A stretch of DNA of 45,159 nt from Sphingomonadaceae bacterium (GCA_947476735.1 CANJRZ010000006.1:1-45159); one strand, 5' to 3'. Positions 18,821-28,701 are shown, numbered from the stretch's first letter. The notes: generated by a model from the letters alone, not told the origin. Made by a program: numbers and translations.

Positions 18821-20140
18821 TCAAACCGCGCGCCGCTCAAGGCGGAGCGGAAGCTCCTTGATGCCATGGACCGCAACGGTCGGCAGGTACTGTACCTCGT
18901 TGGCAGGCACGGCCAGCTCGATCTTTCCGATCCGCCGGATCAGTTCGCGTGCGGCGACCTTGATCTCCATGCGGGCGAGCGCAGCGCCGATGCAGCGATG
19001 GACACCGGTACCGAATGCGACCTGTTTGGCGATGTTGGGCCGCTGCATATCGAAATCGCGCGGGCATTCGAATACCGTCTCGTCGTCGTTGCCCGATGCA
19101 TACATGACCAGCAGGTGCGCGCCGGCCGGAAGCTTCTTGCCGCCGAGTTCGACCTCCTTGATGGTCATCTTGGCCAGGCCCTGGACGGGCGGAGCGAAAC
19201 GCAGCAACTCCTCGACGAAACGGTTCATCTGGCGCTCGTCATCGACCGATTCCTGAAGCTTCTTCAGGATGTCGGGCCGGGTCGCGAGCAGGAACTGGAG
19301 GTTGCTGAGCGCGGTCGCGGTGGTGTCGTTGCCGGCGATGATATTCGCACGGATCAGCGAAACCGCTTCCTTGAAGGTCAGGGTGGAGCCGTCTTCCAGC
19401 CGGGCATGGACCAGGTCCGAGATCATGTCCTCGCGCGGCTCATTTTCGCGCGCCTTCATCTCGGCGATGATGAAATTCTGCAGCTCGCAGATCTGCCTGG
19501 CATTCTCGAGCATGCTGTCGCGATTCTGCATCCCCGAGATTTGGGCGGTGACCGCCGCCGACCAGCGGTGAATCTTCTCTGCATTGAAATGCTCGATGCC
19601 GAGCTGCTCGCAGATGATACGGATGGTCACGGGGACCGAGAATTTCGTTACGCCATCGACGACTTCCCCCCCCTCGCCCGCGTCGAGCATCTCGTCGATC
19701 AAGTCGATCACGACCTTGCGGATACCGGGTTCCAGGGTTGCGACGCGGTGCGCGGTGAAAGCCTTGTCGAGCAGTCGGCGAACCCGCGTGTGGGCGGGCG
19801 GATCATCCTTGATCGCGTCGTAGAAGAAGCCACCGCCATCCCGCTCGAGGATCTGCATGAACTCCTCACGATATGGGCCGCCATACATATGGTCGTAGCC
19901 CATCTTGTCCGAATAGGTGATCGGATCCTTGAGGACCTCGACAACGTCCTCGTAGCGGGAGACGAGGTACATGCCGAGCTTCTCGTCGAAATAGACCGGA
20001 TCGTTGTCGCGCATCGCCTTGTAGAATTTCTGCGGCTCGGCGATCACCTTCGCGTCGGTCAGCGAATTGGCGTCCGCCGGAAAAGCACCGCTGAACGGGC
20101 ATCCACCGGCCTTGGCGATATCACCTTCGGGGACGTTCAT
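18821..20140 (-). CDS. cytochrome P450
   Basis: A soluble bacterial class I-type P450 of 439 residues. The heme-binding segment is FGTGVHRCIGAALARME (Cys383). The I-helix oxygen-activation motif is IIAGNDTTATAL, and the K-helix ExxR is in EELLRFAPP. No signal or membrane segment is present. ATG at 20140 (MNVPEGDIAKAGGCPFSG) follows GGGAGA at a good distance; the frame opens 13 codons earlier without a site. No ferredoxin or reductase gene is adjacent, so redox partners must come from elsewhere. The substrate is unknown; sphingomonad P450s of this type often act on terpenoids, steroids or fatty acids. Hairpins on both sides suggest it is transcribed alone. Confidence 0.93.
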   Translation of the reverse strand: MNVPEGDIAKAGGCPFSGAFPADANSLTDAKVIAEPQKFYKAMRDNDPVYFDEKLGMYLVSRYEDVVEVLKDPITYSDKMGYDHMYGGPYREEFMQILERDGGGFFYDAIKDDPPAHTRVRRLLDKAFTAHRVATLEPGIRKVVIDLIDEMLDAGEGGEVVDGVTKFSVPVTIRIICEQLGIEHFNAEKIHRWSAAVTAQISGMQNRDSMLENARQICELQNFIIAEMKARENEPREDMISDLVHARLEDGSTLTFKEAVSLIRANIIAGNDTTATALSNLQFLLATRPDILKKLQESVDDERQMNRFVEELLRFAPPVQGLAKMTIKEVELGGKKLPAGAHLLVMYASGNDDETVFECPRDFDMQRPNIAKQVAFGTGVHRCIGAALARMEIKVAARELIRRIGKIELAVPANEVQYLPTVAVHGIKELPLRLERRAV

Positions 20141-20319
20141 CCTGTATCTCCCATCTCGAGGCGGGTCCTCCGGGGACAACGCGCCATCTCAATCGCATAT
20201 AAACTTATCAGGCCTTTGATCCCAAATGCCCGCATGCCGCGACATAAGCGATTTTACGGAGGGAGGACCTAGCGCATTTTGCCGGAAGGCACACAGGGTC
20301 TCACGCTAGAGCGTCCAGA

Positions 20320-20348
20320 GACAAGAAAGGGGGCCGAAGCCCCCTTTC
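20320..20348 (-). terminator. Rho-independent terminator after sdhA
   Basis: On the minus strand GAAAGGGGGC, loop TTCG, GCCCCCTTTC form a perfect 10-base stem (20325-20348) closed by a stable TTCG tetraloop and followed by TTGTCT. It lies about 23 bases after the sdhA stop and ends the sdhCDA transcript. Confidence 0.85.
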
Positions 20349-20371
20349 CGCTGTATCCAGAACCGACCCGC

Positions 20372-22159
20372 TCAATAAACGCGCGGCTTCGGTTTCACAT
20401 ATTCGGCTTCGTCGGTGAGCGTATATTCATGCACCGGGCGGTAATCGATCTTGACCGCGCCTTTGTCGAACCAGGTGATGGTGTGCTTCATCCAGTTCGC
20501 ATCGTCGCGATCGGGATAGCTTTCGTGCATGTGCGCGCCGCGGCTTTCGTGGCGATTGGCCGCGCCATGCATCGTCACCACGGCTTGCGGCAGCATATTA
20601 TCGAGCTCCAGTGTCTCGACGAGATCGGTATTCCAGATCAGCGAGCGATCCTTGATGCCGACGTCCTGGAGATTGGCATAGACGTTGTCGATGAGCCCAA
20701 GGCCCTCGCCCAGCAGCTCATTGTCGCGGAACACCGCACAATGCTTCTGCATCGTGTGCTGCATGTTGAGACGAATCTCGGACGTCGGAGATCCGCCGCT
20801 ACAGTTGCGATAATGGTCGAGGCGGGCGAGCGCCTTGTCGTCCGCTTCTTTCACCACAGCGCCATGCTTGCTCATCGGTTTGATCAGCTCGGCGAGACGG
20901 AAGCCCGTCGCGCGGCCGAACACAACCAGATCGATCAGCGAGTTGGAGCCAAGACGGTTGGCGCCGTGGACCGACACGCAGGCGGCTTCGCCGACCGCGA
21001 ACAGGCCCGGCACAACTGTGTCCGGGTTACCATCCTTCAGGGTCACGACCTCGCCATGATAGTTACAGGGGACGCCCCCCATATTGTAGTGAACGGTTGG
21101 CGTCACCGGCAGCGGCTGGCGGGTCAAATCGACATTGGCAAAGATCTTGCCGGTCTCGGTGATGCCGGGCAGACGCTCGGCCAGCACCTTGGGATCGATA
21201 TGATCGAGGTGCAGGTAGATATAGTCGCCATTTTTGCCGACGCCGCGGCCTTCGCGCATCTCGGCTGCCATCGACCGCGACACGACGTCGCGGCTGGCGA
21301 GATCCTTGGCCGTAGGAGCATAGCGCTCCATGAAGCGCTCGCCCTCGGAGTTGGTCAGATAACCGCCCTCGCCGCGCGCGCCCTCGGTGATGAGCACGCC
21401 CGCGCCGTAAATGCCGGTGGGGTGGAACTGGACGAACTCCATGTCCTGCAGCGGTAGCCCGGCGCGCAGCACCATGCCGCCGCCGTCTCCGGTGCAGGTA
21501 TGCGCCGACGTCGCAGAGAAATAAGTGCGGCCCGAACCGCCCGTCGCGAGCACAACCGCATGGCTGCGGAAGCGATGGATCGAACCATCCTCCATGCAGA
21601 GCGCGATCACGCCCTTGCACTCGCCATTCTCCATGATCAGATCGAGCGCAAAATATTCGATGTAGAAGTCCGCGTCATACTTCAGGCTCTGCTGGTAGAG
21701 CGCGTGCAGCATGGCGTGGCCGGTGCGGTCAGCGGCGGCGCAGGTGCGCTGCACCGGCGGTCCCGCGCCCATATTCTGCATATGGCCGCCGAACGGGCGC
21801 TGATAGATCTTGCCCTCAGCCGTGCGGCTGAACGGCACGCCGGCATGTTCAAGCTCGATCACCGCGGCGGGCGCTTCGCGCACCATATATTCGATGGCGT
21901 CCTGATCGCCGAGCCAGTCCGACCCCTTGACGGTATCGTACATGTGCCAGGTCCAGTGATCGGGACCCATATTGCCGAGCGAGGCGGCAATACCGCCCTG
22001 CGCCGCGACCGTATGACTGCGAGTCGGGAAAACCTTGGTGATGCAGGCAGTCTTGAGGCCTGCACCGGCAGCCCCCATGGTAGCGCGCAAGCCGGAGCCG
22101 CCCGCACCGACGACCACCGCATCATAAAGGTGGTCGATGATCTTGTAAGCCTCGGTCAT
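20372..22159 (-). CDS. sdhA: succinate dehydrogenase flavoprotein subunit
   Basis: The catalytic subunit of complex II, 595 residues. The FAD-binding start is [20 protein letters not shown]. Covalent flavin attachment is expected at the His of [13 protein letters not shown]. Substrate-site motifs include [40 protein letters not shown] and [18 protein letters not shown]. The C-terminus [20 protein letters not shown] is typical. Its ATG overlaps the sdhD stop (TGATG). A strong terminator follows, and sdhB is not downstream as would be usual. Confidence 0.98.
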   Translation of the reverse strand: MTEAYKIIDHLYDAVVVGAGGSGLRATMGAAGAGLKTACITKVFPTRSHTVAAQGGIAASLGNMGPDHWTWHMYDTVKGSDWLGDQDAIEYMVREAPAAVIELEHAGVPFSRTAEGKIYQRPFGGHMQNMGAGPPVQRTCAAADRTGHAMLHALYQQSLKYDADFYIEYFALDLIMENGECKGVIALCMEDGSIHRFRSHAVVLATGGSGRTYFSATSAHTCTGDGGGMVLRAGLPLQDMEFVQFHPTGIYGAGVLITEGARGEGGYLTNSEGERFMERYAPTAKDLASRDVVSRSMAAEMREGRGVGKNGDYIYLHLDHIDPKVLAERLPGITETGKIFANVDLTRQPLPVTPTVHYNMGGVPCNYHGEVVTLKDGNPDTVVPGLFAVGEAACVSVHGANRLGSNSLIDLVVFGRATGFRLAELIKPMSKHGAVVKEADDKALARLDHYRNCSGGSPTSEIRLNMQHTMQKHCAVFRDNELLGEGLGLIDNVYANLQDVGIKDRSLIWNTDLVETLELDNMLPQAVVTMHGAANRHESRGAHMHESYPDRDDANWMKHTITWFDKGAVKIDYRPVHEYTLTDEAEYVKPKPRVY

Positions 22160-22548
22160 CAGGCGGGCACTCCCCCAAAAGCGATCTTGAGGATCGAGAA
22201 AATCGCCAGCGCGGCGCCCGCGATCGCGTAGAAGTTGAGCAATAGCACGAAGAACACCTTGCCGGCTTCTTCATGGATATAGTCCTCGACGATCACCTGG
22301 AGGCCTAGGCGCAGATGATAGAAGACCGATACTGCAAGGAGGATCAGCGCAACGGCAACGATCGGCGATCCGATCCATTGCACGATCGCCGCATGCTCGA
22401 ACGACGGAAGGCGAAAAAGCGCGACGACAAACCATGTGGCGAGCAGAAGATTACCGACCGCGGTCACCCGCTGGCGCCACCAGTGCATCGAGCCATGTTT
22501 GGCCGAGCCGAGACCGCGAACGCGGCCGAGTCCGGTACCGGTGCCCAT
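22159..22548 (-). CDS. sdhD: succinate dehydrogenase membrane anchor subunit
   Basis: A 129-residue inner-membrane protein with three hydrophobic helices (beginning near [36 protein letters not shown] and [20 protein letters not shown]). The segment [17 protein letters not shown] carries the heme-ligand His and the downstream Asp-Tyr typical of SdhD. The start overlaps the sdhC stop by one base (TAATG) and its stop overlaps the sdhA start, so the three genes are translationally coupled. Confidence 0.94.
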   Translation of the reverse strand: MGTGTGLGRVRGLGSAKHGSMHWWRQRVTAVGNLLLATWFVVALFRLPSFEHAAIVQWIGSPIVAVALILLAVSVFYHLRLGLQVIVEDYIHEEAGKVFFVLLLNFYAIAGAALAIFSILKIAFGGVPA

Positions 22549-22958
22549 TATTCGCCCTCCCCAGACGCGAGTTTGGCCAGGATCGGAGCCCAGATCACCA
22601 AGGTGAGGAGCAGCGGCACCGCCATCACGACGATCGCAACCATTCGGTTGGTCTTCAGTTCATAGCCGGCACCCATATCCATCACGAAATGGCGCAGTCC
22701 GTTGCAGAGATGCTGGAAGAAGGACCAGGTGAGGCCGATCCAGACGACATAGGCGAGCTTATGGCTCGCCACCGCGAGGAAGGTGGAATAGGCGTCGGCG
22801 CCCATCGCCGCGGCGGTAAGCCACCAGACGAAGATTAAGCCCGCGACGACCGCCATTCCGGCGCCCGTGGCACGGTGGAGGATCGAGACCGCCATCGCCG
22901 GTCCCCACCTCCAGATTGTCAGATGTGGCGAAAGCGGACGCCCCGGATTGCGCGACAT
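22548..22958 (-). CDS. sdhC: succinate dehydrogenase cytochrome b556 subunit
   Basis: A 136-residue three-helix anchor protein with the family signature [20 protein letters not shown] followed by LHRATG, and [14 protein letters not shown] with the heme-ligand His in the second helix. ATG at 22958 ([12 protein letters not shown]) follows GGAGGG, while the upstream ATG at 22985 lacks a site. First gene of the sdhCDA operon; its promoter must lie in the 177 bases shared with the divergent transducer gene. Confidence 0.95.
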   Translation of the reverse strand: MSRNPGRPLSPHLTIWRWGPAMAVSILHRATGAGMAVVAGLIFVWWLTAAAMGADAYSTFLAVASHKLAYVVWIGLTWSFFQHLCNGLRHFVMDMGAGYELKTNRMVAIVVMAVPLLLTLVIWAPILAKLASGEGE

Positions 22959-23135
22959 GATGCCCTCCCTCTGTCGACTCGCCATGTCTTAGACGATGCG
23001 CCGCACCATGCAAGCGCTAGGCATCGTTTCGGGGAGATTCTCTTGGCGAATTCGATTCATCCTAAAGACCCTGTTTACCATTCGCGCCTAGGACGGGTCG
23101 ATCAATGGAATCAAATGCATGGCGCGGGAGCCCCG

Positions 23136-24494
23136 ATGAGCAGTCTCGAGAAAGATTTGGTCGGCCTTACCGATCAGGAATTGGCTACGAAGCTCACCCT
23201 CTATGACCGCGACGGTCTGCTCAATAGCTATCTCACCAGGATAGGGGAGCGTGCCGGCGAAGCTATCCTGGCCGAACTGAGCCTGTTCTACGCCTCGACC
23301 TTCTCGTCGCAGGCCGAGGTTCGGGCTGCCTTTGTTGCGACGGTGGGAGGCCATGCATCCGCCGATCGCGCGGTTCAGATCTGGAAAAACCTGTTCAACG
23401 AAGGCGTGAAGATGGACTTTCTGCGGAGTTATGCCCGCAACACCTTCACCTATGTTTCGCAAGGTGGTGACCATCGGACCATCGCCCAAAAGACTTCGGA
23501 AAGGTTTGCCGCGGTCACGAGCTTCCTGATCCGCAACCATGGTGACGACCCGGAGTTCGTCGCCCGGAGCTGCGAGGCACTGTTCGCCGTCAATGCGCTC
23601 TTTTTCGATGTGACCTTCACGATCGTGGGCGCACATAACCGTGCGGCCCAGCACAATAATCTGGCCGACGAGAGCGCGACATTCCGTGGCGACATTTCGG
23701 ACACGCTGACCCGCGCGCTCGACGACTCGCGCGGCCTGCGGGAGCGGACTGGCCAGACTTCGCACGCCGCTCGCGGCATGCTCGGCAAGACCTCCGAGGT
23801 CGCCGCTGCCACCGAACAGTCGGCGCTCGCAATGCGCGAGGCTGCCCATACCGCCGCCGGACTGATTCGCGCGATCGAGGAAAGCCGTGCCGAGGTCGAG
23901 GTCGCCGCCCAGATAGCAACCCGCGCCGCCGACCGCTCGATCCACGCCGTAGCCATCTCCGAGGTGCTGTCCGAACACGCCCAGGCGATCGAGTCGATCC
24001 TCGGCCTGATCCGCGACATCGCGGGGCAAACCAACCTGCTCGCGCTCAACGCCACGATCGAGGCTGCCCGCGCCGGCGATGCAGGTCGCGGTTTCGCAGT
24101 CGTGGCGCAGGAGGTGAAGAGCCTCGCCAGCCAGACCGCACGCGCCACGGACGACATCGCCGCCAAGATCTCCGCGATCCAGACCGCCACCCGTCAGACC
24201 GTCGAGGCCAACGGCGCGATCCGTGATATCGTCGGAGAGGTCAAGACATCGGCCCAGCGCATCCGCACGACCATGGAAACCCAGGCGCACACCGTGACCA
24301 TGATCACCGCTGCGGTCGACCAGACCGCCATGGCCGCCGACTCGATGTCGACGACCATCCAGGCGATACGCGCCGACACCGAATCCGTCGCCGGCGAGAT
24401 CGATATCCTTGAGGCCGGCTTCCGCCGCGTCGACGGCGAACTTTCCAAGCTCGAAACCATCACTGGCGATTTCGTCTCCAAGATCGCCGCGTAA
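23136..24494 (+). CDS. soluble methyl-accepting chemotaxis-type transducer with a globin-like helical sensor
   Basis: A 452-residue cytoplasmic transducer: no membrane helix is visible. Residues about 1-175 are all-helical and of the size and helix pattern of a protoglobin-type sensor. The C-terminal half is a long coiled coil with the signalling tip [20 protein letters not shown], then [20 protein letters not shown]. The tip is what binds CheA and CheW. In a hand alignment the position expected for the proximal heme His is filled by Val (TYVSQGG), so heme binding is doubtful and the globin assignment is tentative. ATG at 23136 has GGGAG five bases upstream; ATG at 23115 is an alternative adding seven residues. 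It diverges from sdhC. No che genes are in the window, so its partners are elsewhere. Confidence 0.85.
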   Translation: MSSLEKDLVGLTDQELATKLTLYDRDGLLNSYLTRIGERAGEAILAELSLFYASTFSSQAEVRAAFVATVGGHASADRAVQIWKNLFNEGVKMDFLRSYARNTFTYVSQGGDHRTIAQKTSERFAAVTSFLIRNHGDDPEFVARSCEALFAVNALFFDVTFTIVGAHNRAAQHNNLADESATFRGDISDTLTRALDDSRGLRERTGQTSHAARGMLGKTSEVAAATEQSALAMREAAHTAAGLIRAIEESRAEVEVAAQIATRAADRSIHAVAISEVLSEHAQAIESILGLIRDIAGQTNLLALNATIEAARAGDAGRGFAVVAQEVKSLASQTARATDDIAAKISAIQTATRQTVEANGAIRDIVGEVKTSAQRIRTTMETQAHTVTMITAAVDQTAMAADSMSTTIQAIRADTESVAGEIDILEAGFRRVDGELSKLETITGDFVSKIAA

Positions 24495-24497
24495 CAG

Positions 24498-24536
24498 GTT
24501 TAGCACCTCAGGCGCAGCGCGCCTGAGGTGCTAAAC
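24498..24536. repeat. perfect 18-base inverted repeat after the transducer gene
   Basis: Bases 24498-24515 and 24519-24536 are exact inverted copies (arm begins GTTTAGCACCTCAGGCGC) separated by AGC. It begins four bases after the transducer stop and lies 42 bases ahead of the next ATG. It is followed by A residues, not T residues, on the plus strand, so it lacks the U-tract of a classic terminator on either strand. It could still stop transcription, protect the 3' end or bind a protein. Confidence 0.85.
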
Positions 24537-24577
24537 AAAAATTGCCGAAAAGTGCGCCAGCGCTTATCGGCGCGACC

Positions 24578-25288
24578 ATGGCTGTTCATATCTTCGCCAC
24601 TGGCACCAGCCGTGGCATCGGCGAGGCGATCGTCGAGCGTTTCCGCAGAGAGAATGTTCGCGTCATCGGCCATCGTTCGGCCGAAGCCGCCGACGATATT
24701 GTCGCTGCCGATCTCTGCGACCCCACCGCACCGCACCGAATCTGGGATCTGGCACTCGCCCGGCTCGACGGACGCATCGACGTACTCATCAACAATGCCG
24801 GCATCTTCGAGGCGGCATCGATCGATGCGCCGGACGCAGCCTGGACCGATGCATGGAACCGAACCATGCAGATCAACCTCACCGCTTCGGCCGAACTGTG
24901 CCGGCTGGCGGTGCTTCACTTTCGGCATCATGGCGGCGGTCGCATCGTCAATATCGCCAGCCGCGCCGCCTATCGTGGCGACAGCCCGTCGCATTGGCAT
25001 TATGCGGCCTCCAAGGCCGGCATGGTGGCGATGACCAAGACGATCGCACGTGGCTATGCCGCCGAGTCCATCTACGCATTCGCCGTCTGCCCGGGTTTTA
25101 CGATGACCGGCATGGCCGAAGACTATCTGGCCAGCCGGGGCGGCGACAAGCTGCTCGCCGACATCCCGCTGGGCAGGGTCGCCGAGCCGGCGGAGATCGC
25201 CGACACCGTCAAATTTCTTGCGCTCGATGCGCCACCCTCGATGACGGGCGCGATAATTGACCTCAATGGAGCCAGCTATGTCCGGTAA
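24578..25288 (+). CDS. short-chain dehydrogenase/reductase
   Basis: A 236-residue classical SDR oxidoreductase using NAD(P)H. It has the cofactor loop ATGTSRGIGEAI, NNAG at residues 72-75, and the catalytic Ser128 (NIASRA), Tyr142 and Lys146 (HYAASKAGM). The start is ATG at 24578, directly before the first strand; the frame opens at a TTG 12 codons earlier, next to the inverted repeat. Its 3' end overlaps the start of prmA by 11 bases. Substrate unknown. Confidence 0.9.
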   Translation: MAVHIFATGTSRGIGEAIVERFRRENVRVIGHRSAEAADDIVAADLCDPTAPHRIWDLALARLDGRIDVLINNAGIFEAASIDAPDAAWTDAWNRTMQINLTASAELCRLAVLHFRHHGGGRIVNIASRAAYRGDSPSHWHYAASKAGMVAMTKTIARGYAAESIYAFAVCPGFTMTGMAEDYLASRGGDKLLADIPLGRVAEPAEIADTVKFLALDAPPSMTGAIIDLNGASYVR

Positions 25289-26255
25289 GCGCAAGGCCGA
25301 GCCTAAGGGGGACGGCGTAACAGGCTTCCCGTTCGCGCCCAATCGAGAGGGAAGCTGGAAAATCACCCTGCCCTGCACCAAGGAAGAAGGCGAGCTGCTG
25401 GCAGGCGAGGTACCCGAACTGGCGATGTTCGAACCGCCGCCCACACTGATGACGAGCGAAGCCGATCCGGAACGGCCCGACCTGTGGCAGCTCGACGTCT
25501 ATGTCGAAGGCAAGCCCGGCAAGGCGCTGATCGCGGCAATTACCGCGCTCGTGCCGAGCGCCAGGGGCGTTAGTCCGCTCATCAGTCATATTGCTGAACA
25601 GGACTGGGTGACGCTGTCACAATCGGGGCTCGAGCCGATCCACGCGGGCCGATTCTTTGTCCATACACCGCACAATGCCGATCAGGTCCCCGATGGCATG
25701 ACCTGCTTCATGATCGACGCAGGCCGGGCCTTCGGAACCGGCCATCATGAGACGACAACGGGCTGCCTGATGATGCTCGACAAGCTGCGCCGCAGCGGCC
25801 TGCGGTTCGATGATATCGCCGACATCGGCACCGGCACCGGCCTGCTGGCCTTCGCTGCGCACTCGCTGTGGCCCGCCGCCAAGGTCATCGCGTCCGATAT
25901 CGACCCGGTGTCGATTGAAGTGACCTGTGAAAATGCCATCGCCAACCGCGTGCGTTTGGGCCGGGGTCGGGGAGAGGTGGAGCTCGTCGTCGGCGCCGGA
26001 CTCGCACATCGTCGGCTCAAGGCGCGGCTACCCTACGATCTCCTCATCGCCAATATCCTCGCAGGCCCCTTGATCGAACTCGCACCGGTGTTCGGCAATG
26101 CCATCCTGCCGGGCGGCTCACTGCTGCTGGCGGGCCTGCTCGACAGCCAGGCCGATGCGGTTGCCCAAGCCTATCGGCGCCAGGGCATGTACCTGGCCGA
26201 CCGGATAGTTCGCGGTTGCTGGCCGACGCTGCGTATGGTCAAGCGCCGCCGCTAA
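25278..26255 (+). CDS. prmA: ribosomal protein L11 methyltransferase
   Basis: A 325-residue SAM-dependent methyltransferase of the PrmA family. It has a divergent N-terminal substrate-recognition domain and then AFGTGHHETTTGCLMMLDKL, the SAM-binding DIGTGTGLLAFAAHSLWP, and LLIANILAGPLIELAP with the catalytic N-x-L-x-x-P-L segment. It trimethylates L11 in related bacteria. ATG at 25278 (MSGKRKAEPKGD) has GGAG six bases upstream inside the preceding gene, so it is translationally coupled to the SDR. Ahead of the SDR lies the 18-base inverted repeat. It converges with the flavoprotein gene, with stops two bases apart. Confidence 0.92.
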   Translation: MSGKRKAEPKGDGVTGFPFAPNREGSWKITLPCTKEEGELLAGEVPELAMFEPPPTLMTSEADPERPDLWQLDVYVEGKPGKALIAAITALVPSARGVSPLISHIAEQDWVTLSQSGLEPIHAGRFFVHTPHNADQVPDGMTCFMIDAGRAFGTGHHETTTGCLMMLDKLRRSGLRFDDIADIGTGTGLLAFAAHSLWPAAKVIASDIDPVSIEVTCENAIANRVRLGRGRGEVELVVGAGLAHRRLKARLPYDLLIANILAGPLIELAPVFGNAILPGGSLLLAGLLDSQADAVAQAYRRQGMYLADRIVRGCWPTLRMVKRRR

Positions 26256-26257
26256 AT

Positions 26258-27928
26258 TCAGGTGCTCGCCTGCTCCAGCGCGTGCCGCGCGGCGACAAAG
26301 CCCCATGTGAATGACGGCCCGATGCTGCAGCCCGCGCCCGGATAGGTGCGTCCCATCACCGATGCCGTCGTCGTACCCGTCGCGTACAGACCGCGGATCG
26401 GCGTACCGTCGTCGCGCAGTACCCGTGCATGGGTGTCGGTTACGACGCCGCCGAAGGTGCCGACATCGCCCGGCACCACCGGCACCGCGAAGAAAGGACC
26501 CTCCTCGATCGTGCCGAGAGTGGCTGAGGGCCCGTGCGTGCGATCGCCCAACCAACGGTCATAGGCACGGTTGCCGCGACCGAAATCCTCGTCGCGACCG
26601 TTGCGCGCAAAGCCGTTGAAGCGATCGACGTTCGCCTTGAGTCGGGCCGGATCCATACCGCAGGCCGTTGCCAGTTGCTCGATCGTCTCGCCCTTGCGCA
26701 GATAATTGCTGTCGTACCAGCTCTGCGGCTTCCCGGTGCCAGGCATGGTGCTGCCGATCATGTAATCGCGCAGGAAGCGGGTATCGACGACCATCCAGCT
26801 GGGAATGGCGGAGACTTCCTCGTTGCGCGCGAGCATGCCCTGGCAGAACTCCATATATGAGCCGCCTTCATTCAAATAGCGCTCACCCGACTGGTCGACG
26901 AGGATGGCGTGCGGCTTGGCGAGCTGCATCTGTACGCCGACGGGCGCAACGCCGGGCGGCAAGGTCATCTGGTTACCGACCATCTCGTTCATTTGCGCCA
27001 TCGCTGCACCGAGCCGAGCAAGCTCCCGATGCATGTCGCCGGTGTCCCCGGGGGCGGCGTGGGTCCATTCGGTAGACGTGTTGGGAATATGTTCGTCGCG
27101 CATCGCCTGGTTGTGGGCGAAGCCACCGGCATTGACGAGGATGCCGCACCGCGCGCCGACCCGCCAGTCGCGCCCGTCCTTGACCGTAACGAGGCCAACT
27201 GCTGCGCCGTCCTCGACGAGGATCTCCTTTACCGGCGCGTCGGTGCGAATCTCGATGCCCTTGCCGGCTGCTTGCTGGAGCATCCGTCCCTGCAGCGCCG
27301 CTCCGGCCGTCACCCAATGCTTGCCAGTGAGGCGCGCGCTGACCGTGCGCAGCGCCGTCTTCATCATCAGATATCTGGACCGCCACGACCGCTTGAAGAG
27401 CGGCAGCTGCATCAGCTCGTCGAGCGGGCCCGCAATCGGAAAATTATTCGGCCGTAGCTTCGCCTTCAGATCTCCAAGCTCGTTGAGATTGAAAAGCTCG
27501 GCGACGACGGTGCGGCCCGGTTCCGAACCGCCGGCACGATCATCATAATAGTCCGGCCAGCTCCTGATCCGCCGGAGCCTGATGCCCTGTTTCACCAGAA
27601 AGTCGATCATCCGGGGGGCATTTTCGACATAGGCGGCCCGCCGATCCCGCGTGGCACCGGGGGTATCGTTATGATCCCCGACGACCGCATCGAGATAGGC
27701 CATCGCCCGCTCCGGGCTGTCCTCGACGCCGTCGGCCGCCATGAAGCGGTTGTTCGGGACCCACATCACGCCACCGGCCTTGGCGGTCGAACCGCCAATC
27801 AGGTCGGTTTTTTCGAGTATCAGGACGCTCTTGCCTGCTTCGCGCATGATCAAACCGGCGCACATCGAACCGCCGCCGCTTCCTACCACTACGAAGTCGT
27901 AGGTTTCATCCATCGAATCCATGAGCAT
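26258..27928 (-). CDS. 3-ketosteroid delta-1-dehydrogenase-like FAD-dependent oxidoreductase
   Basis: A 556-residue flavoprotein of the fumarate reductase/KstD superfamily. The FAD site is FVVVGSGGGSMCAGLIMREA near the start, followed by GGSTAKAGGVMWVP. The C-terminal SVMGRTYPGAGCSIGPSFTW carries the Tyr and Gly that define the active site of ketosteroid delta-1-dehydrogenases. It could introduce a double bond into a steroid or similar cyclic ketone; the exact substrate is not readable. ATGs at 27928, 27922 and 27913 are all possible starts. No other steroid-degradation genes are adjacent; the P450 is 6 kb away and on a separate transcript. Confidence 0.85.
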   Translation of the reverse strand: MLMDSMDETYDFVVVGSGGGSMCAGLIMREAGKSVLILEKTDLIGGSTAKAGGVMWVPNNRFMAADGVEDSPERAMAYLDAVVGDHNDTPGATRDRRAAYVENAPRMIDFLVKQGIRLRRIRSWPDYYDDRAGGSEPGRTVVAELFNLNELGDLKAKLRPNNFPIAGPLDELMQLPLFKRSWRSRYLMMKTALRTVSARLTGKHWVTAGAALQGRMLQQAAGKGIEIRTDAPVKEILVEDGAAVGLVTVKDGRDWRVGARCGILVNAGGFAHNQAMRDEHIPNTSTEWTHAAPGDTGDMHRELARLGAAMAQMNEMVGNQMTLPPGVAPVGVQMQLAKPHAILVDQSGERYLNEGGSYMEFCQGMLARNEEVSAIPSWMVVDTRFLRDYMIGSTMPGTGKPQSWYDSNYLRKGETIEQLATACGMDPARLKANVDRFNGFARNGRDEDFGRGNRAYDRWLGDRTHGPSATLGTIEEGPFFAVPVVPGDVGTFGGVVTDTHARVLRDDGTPIRGLYATGTTTASVMGRTYPGAGCSIGPSFTWGFVAARHALEQAST

Positions 27929-28054
27929 CCTCTCCCAAGCCCTCTCCTGTGACGACCGTGCCGGATTAGATCCGGGCGTTCAGCCGTCGTGCTGTTGTAC
28001 GCAATTTAGTCGGCCGCAATCAATCCGGGCCACGCCACCTGATGTCGGCGAAGC

Positions 28055-28468
28055 TCAGGCTTCGGCCATCGCCATCAGCGCTGCCCACTCGTCAGCCGTG
28101 ACCGGAGAGACGGACAACCGGCTCTGACGCAGCATTGCCATGTTGGACAAAGCGGTATTCGCCTTCATGTCACCCAGCGTCACCGGGCGCTTGAGCGGCC
28201 GCACAGGGACGAGTTCGACCGCGACGAAACGGCCGCTGGGATCACTGCTGTCGGGAAAGGCGGTGCGGACGACCCTCGCGATGCCGACGATCTCCTTGCC
28301 TTCCTGGCTATGGTAGAAGAGCAGCTCGTCGCCTTCCTTCATCGCCCTCAGATGCAGCGCCGCAGCATTGTTGCGAACGCCATCCCACACCGTCCGGCCA
28401 TCGCGAACGAGATCGTCGAAGGAATAGCTGTTGGGCTCCGATTTCACGAGCCAGTGCGCTGTCGCCAT
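28055..28468 (-). CDS. EVE-domain protein
   Basis: A 137-residue single-domain protein starting HWLVKSEPNSYSFDDLVRDG and including WDGVRNNAAALHLRAMKEGD, FYHSQEGKEIVGIARV and a C-terminal RLSVSPVTADEW. These are the hallmarks of EVE (PUA-like) proteins such as THYN1, which recognise modified bases. The role in bacteria is not well established. Usual length; ATG chosen at 28468. It stands alone, 126 bases beyond the start of the flavoprotein gene on the same strand. Confidence 0.9.
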   Translation of the reverse strand: MATAHWLVKSEPNSYSFDDLVRDGRTVWDGVRNNAAALHLRAMKEGDELLFYHSQEGKEIVGIARVVRTAFPDSSDPSGRFVAVELVPVRPLKRPVTLGDMKANTALSNMAMLRQSRLSVSPVTADEWAALMAMAEA

Positions 28469-28701
28469 GATCCCGCATCCTTTCCGGCTTGCCCGGCGCG
28501 CAACTCAGCCGGACACTTGCGGAGAGCATAGATGAGATCGGTGGCGGAGTCAGGGGGAGGTTCGAGCTGCCGATTAGCACCTCAGGTCTCCGGCAATGCC
28601 AGGATGGCCCGTGTGCCTCAAAGGACACTAGGCAGCGATATAGCGACAACCCTGTGCGATTTCGCTTCTTGTGTGTCGCCAAGTTCGGCAGGCATCTGGG
28701 G

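Noticed and set aside
18704-20272. Open frame of 522 codons on the plus strand opposite the P450
   Set aside because: It is a mirror of the P450 coding frame with no domain similarity.
23070-23090. Half-site resembling a CtrA box (TTTACCAT) in the sdhC-transducer gap
   Set aside because: Only one half with one mismatch; the second half at proper spacing is missing.
23088-24506. Open frame of 472 codons on the minus strand across the transducer gene
   Set aside because: It is a shadow of a well-supported coding sequence in GC-rich DNA, with low-complexity Gly/Asp-rich translation and no ribosome-binding site.
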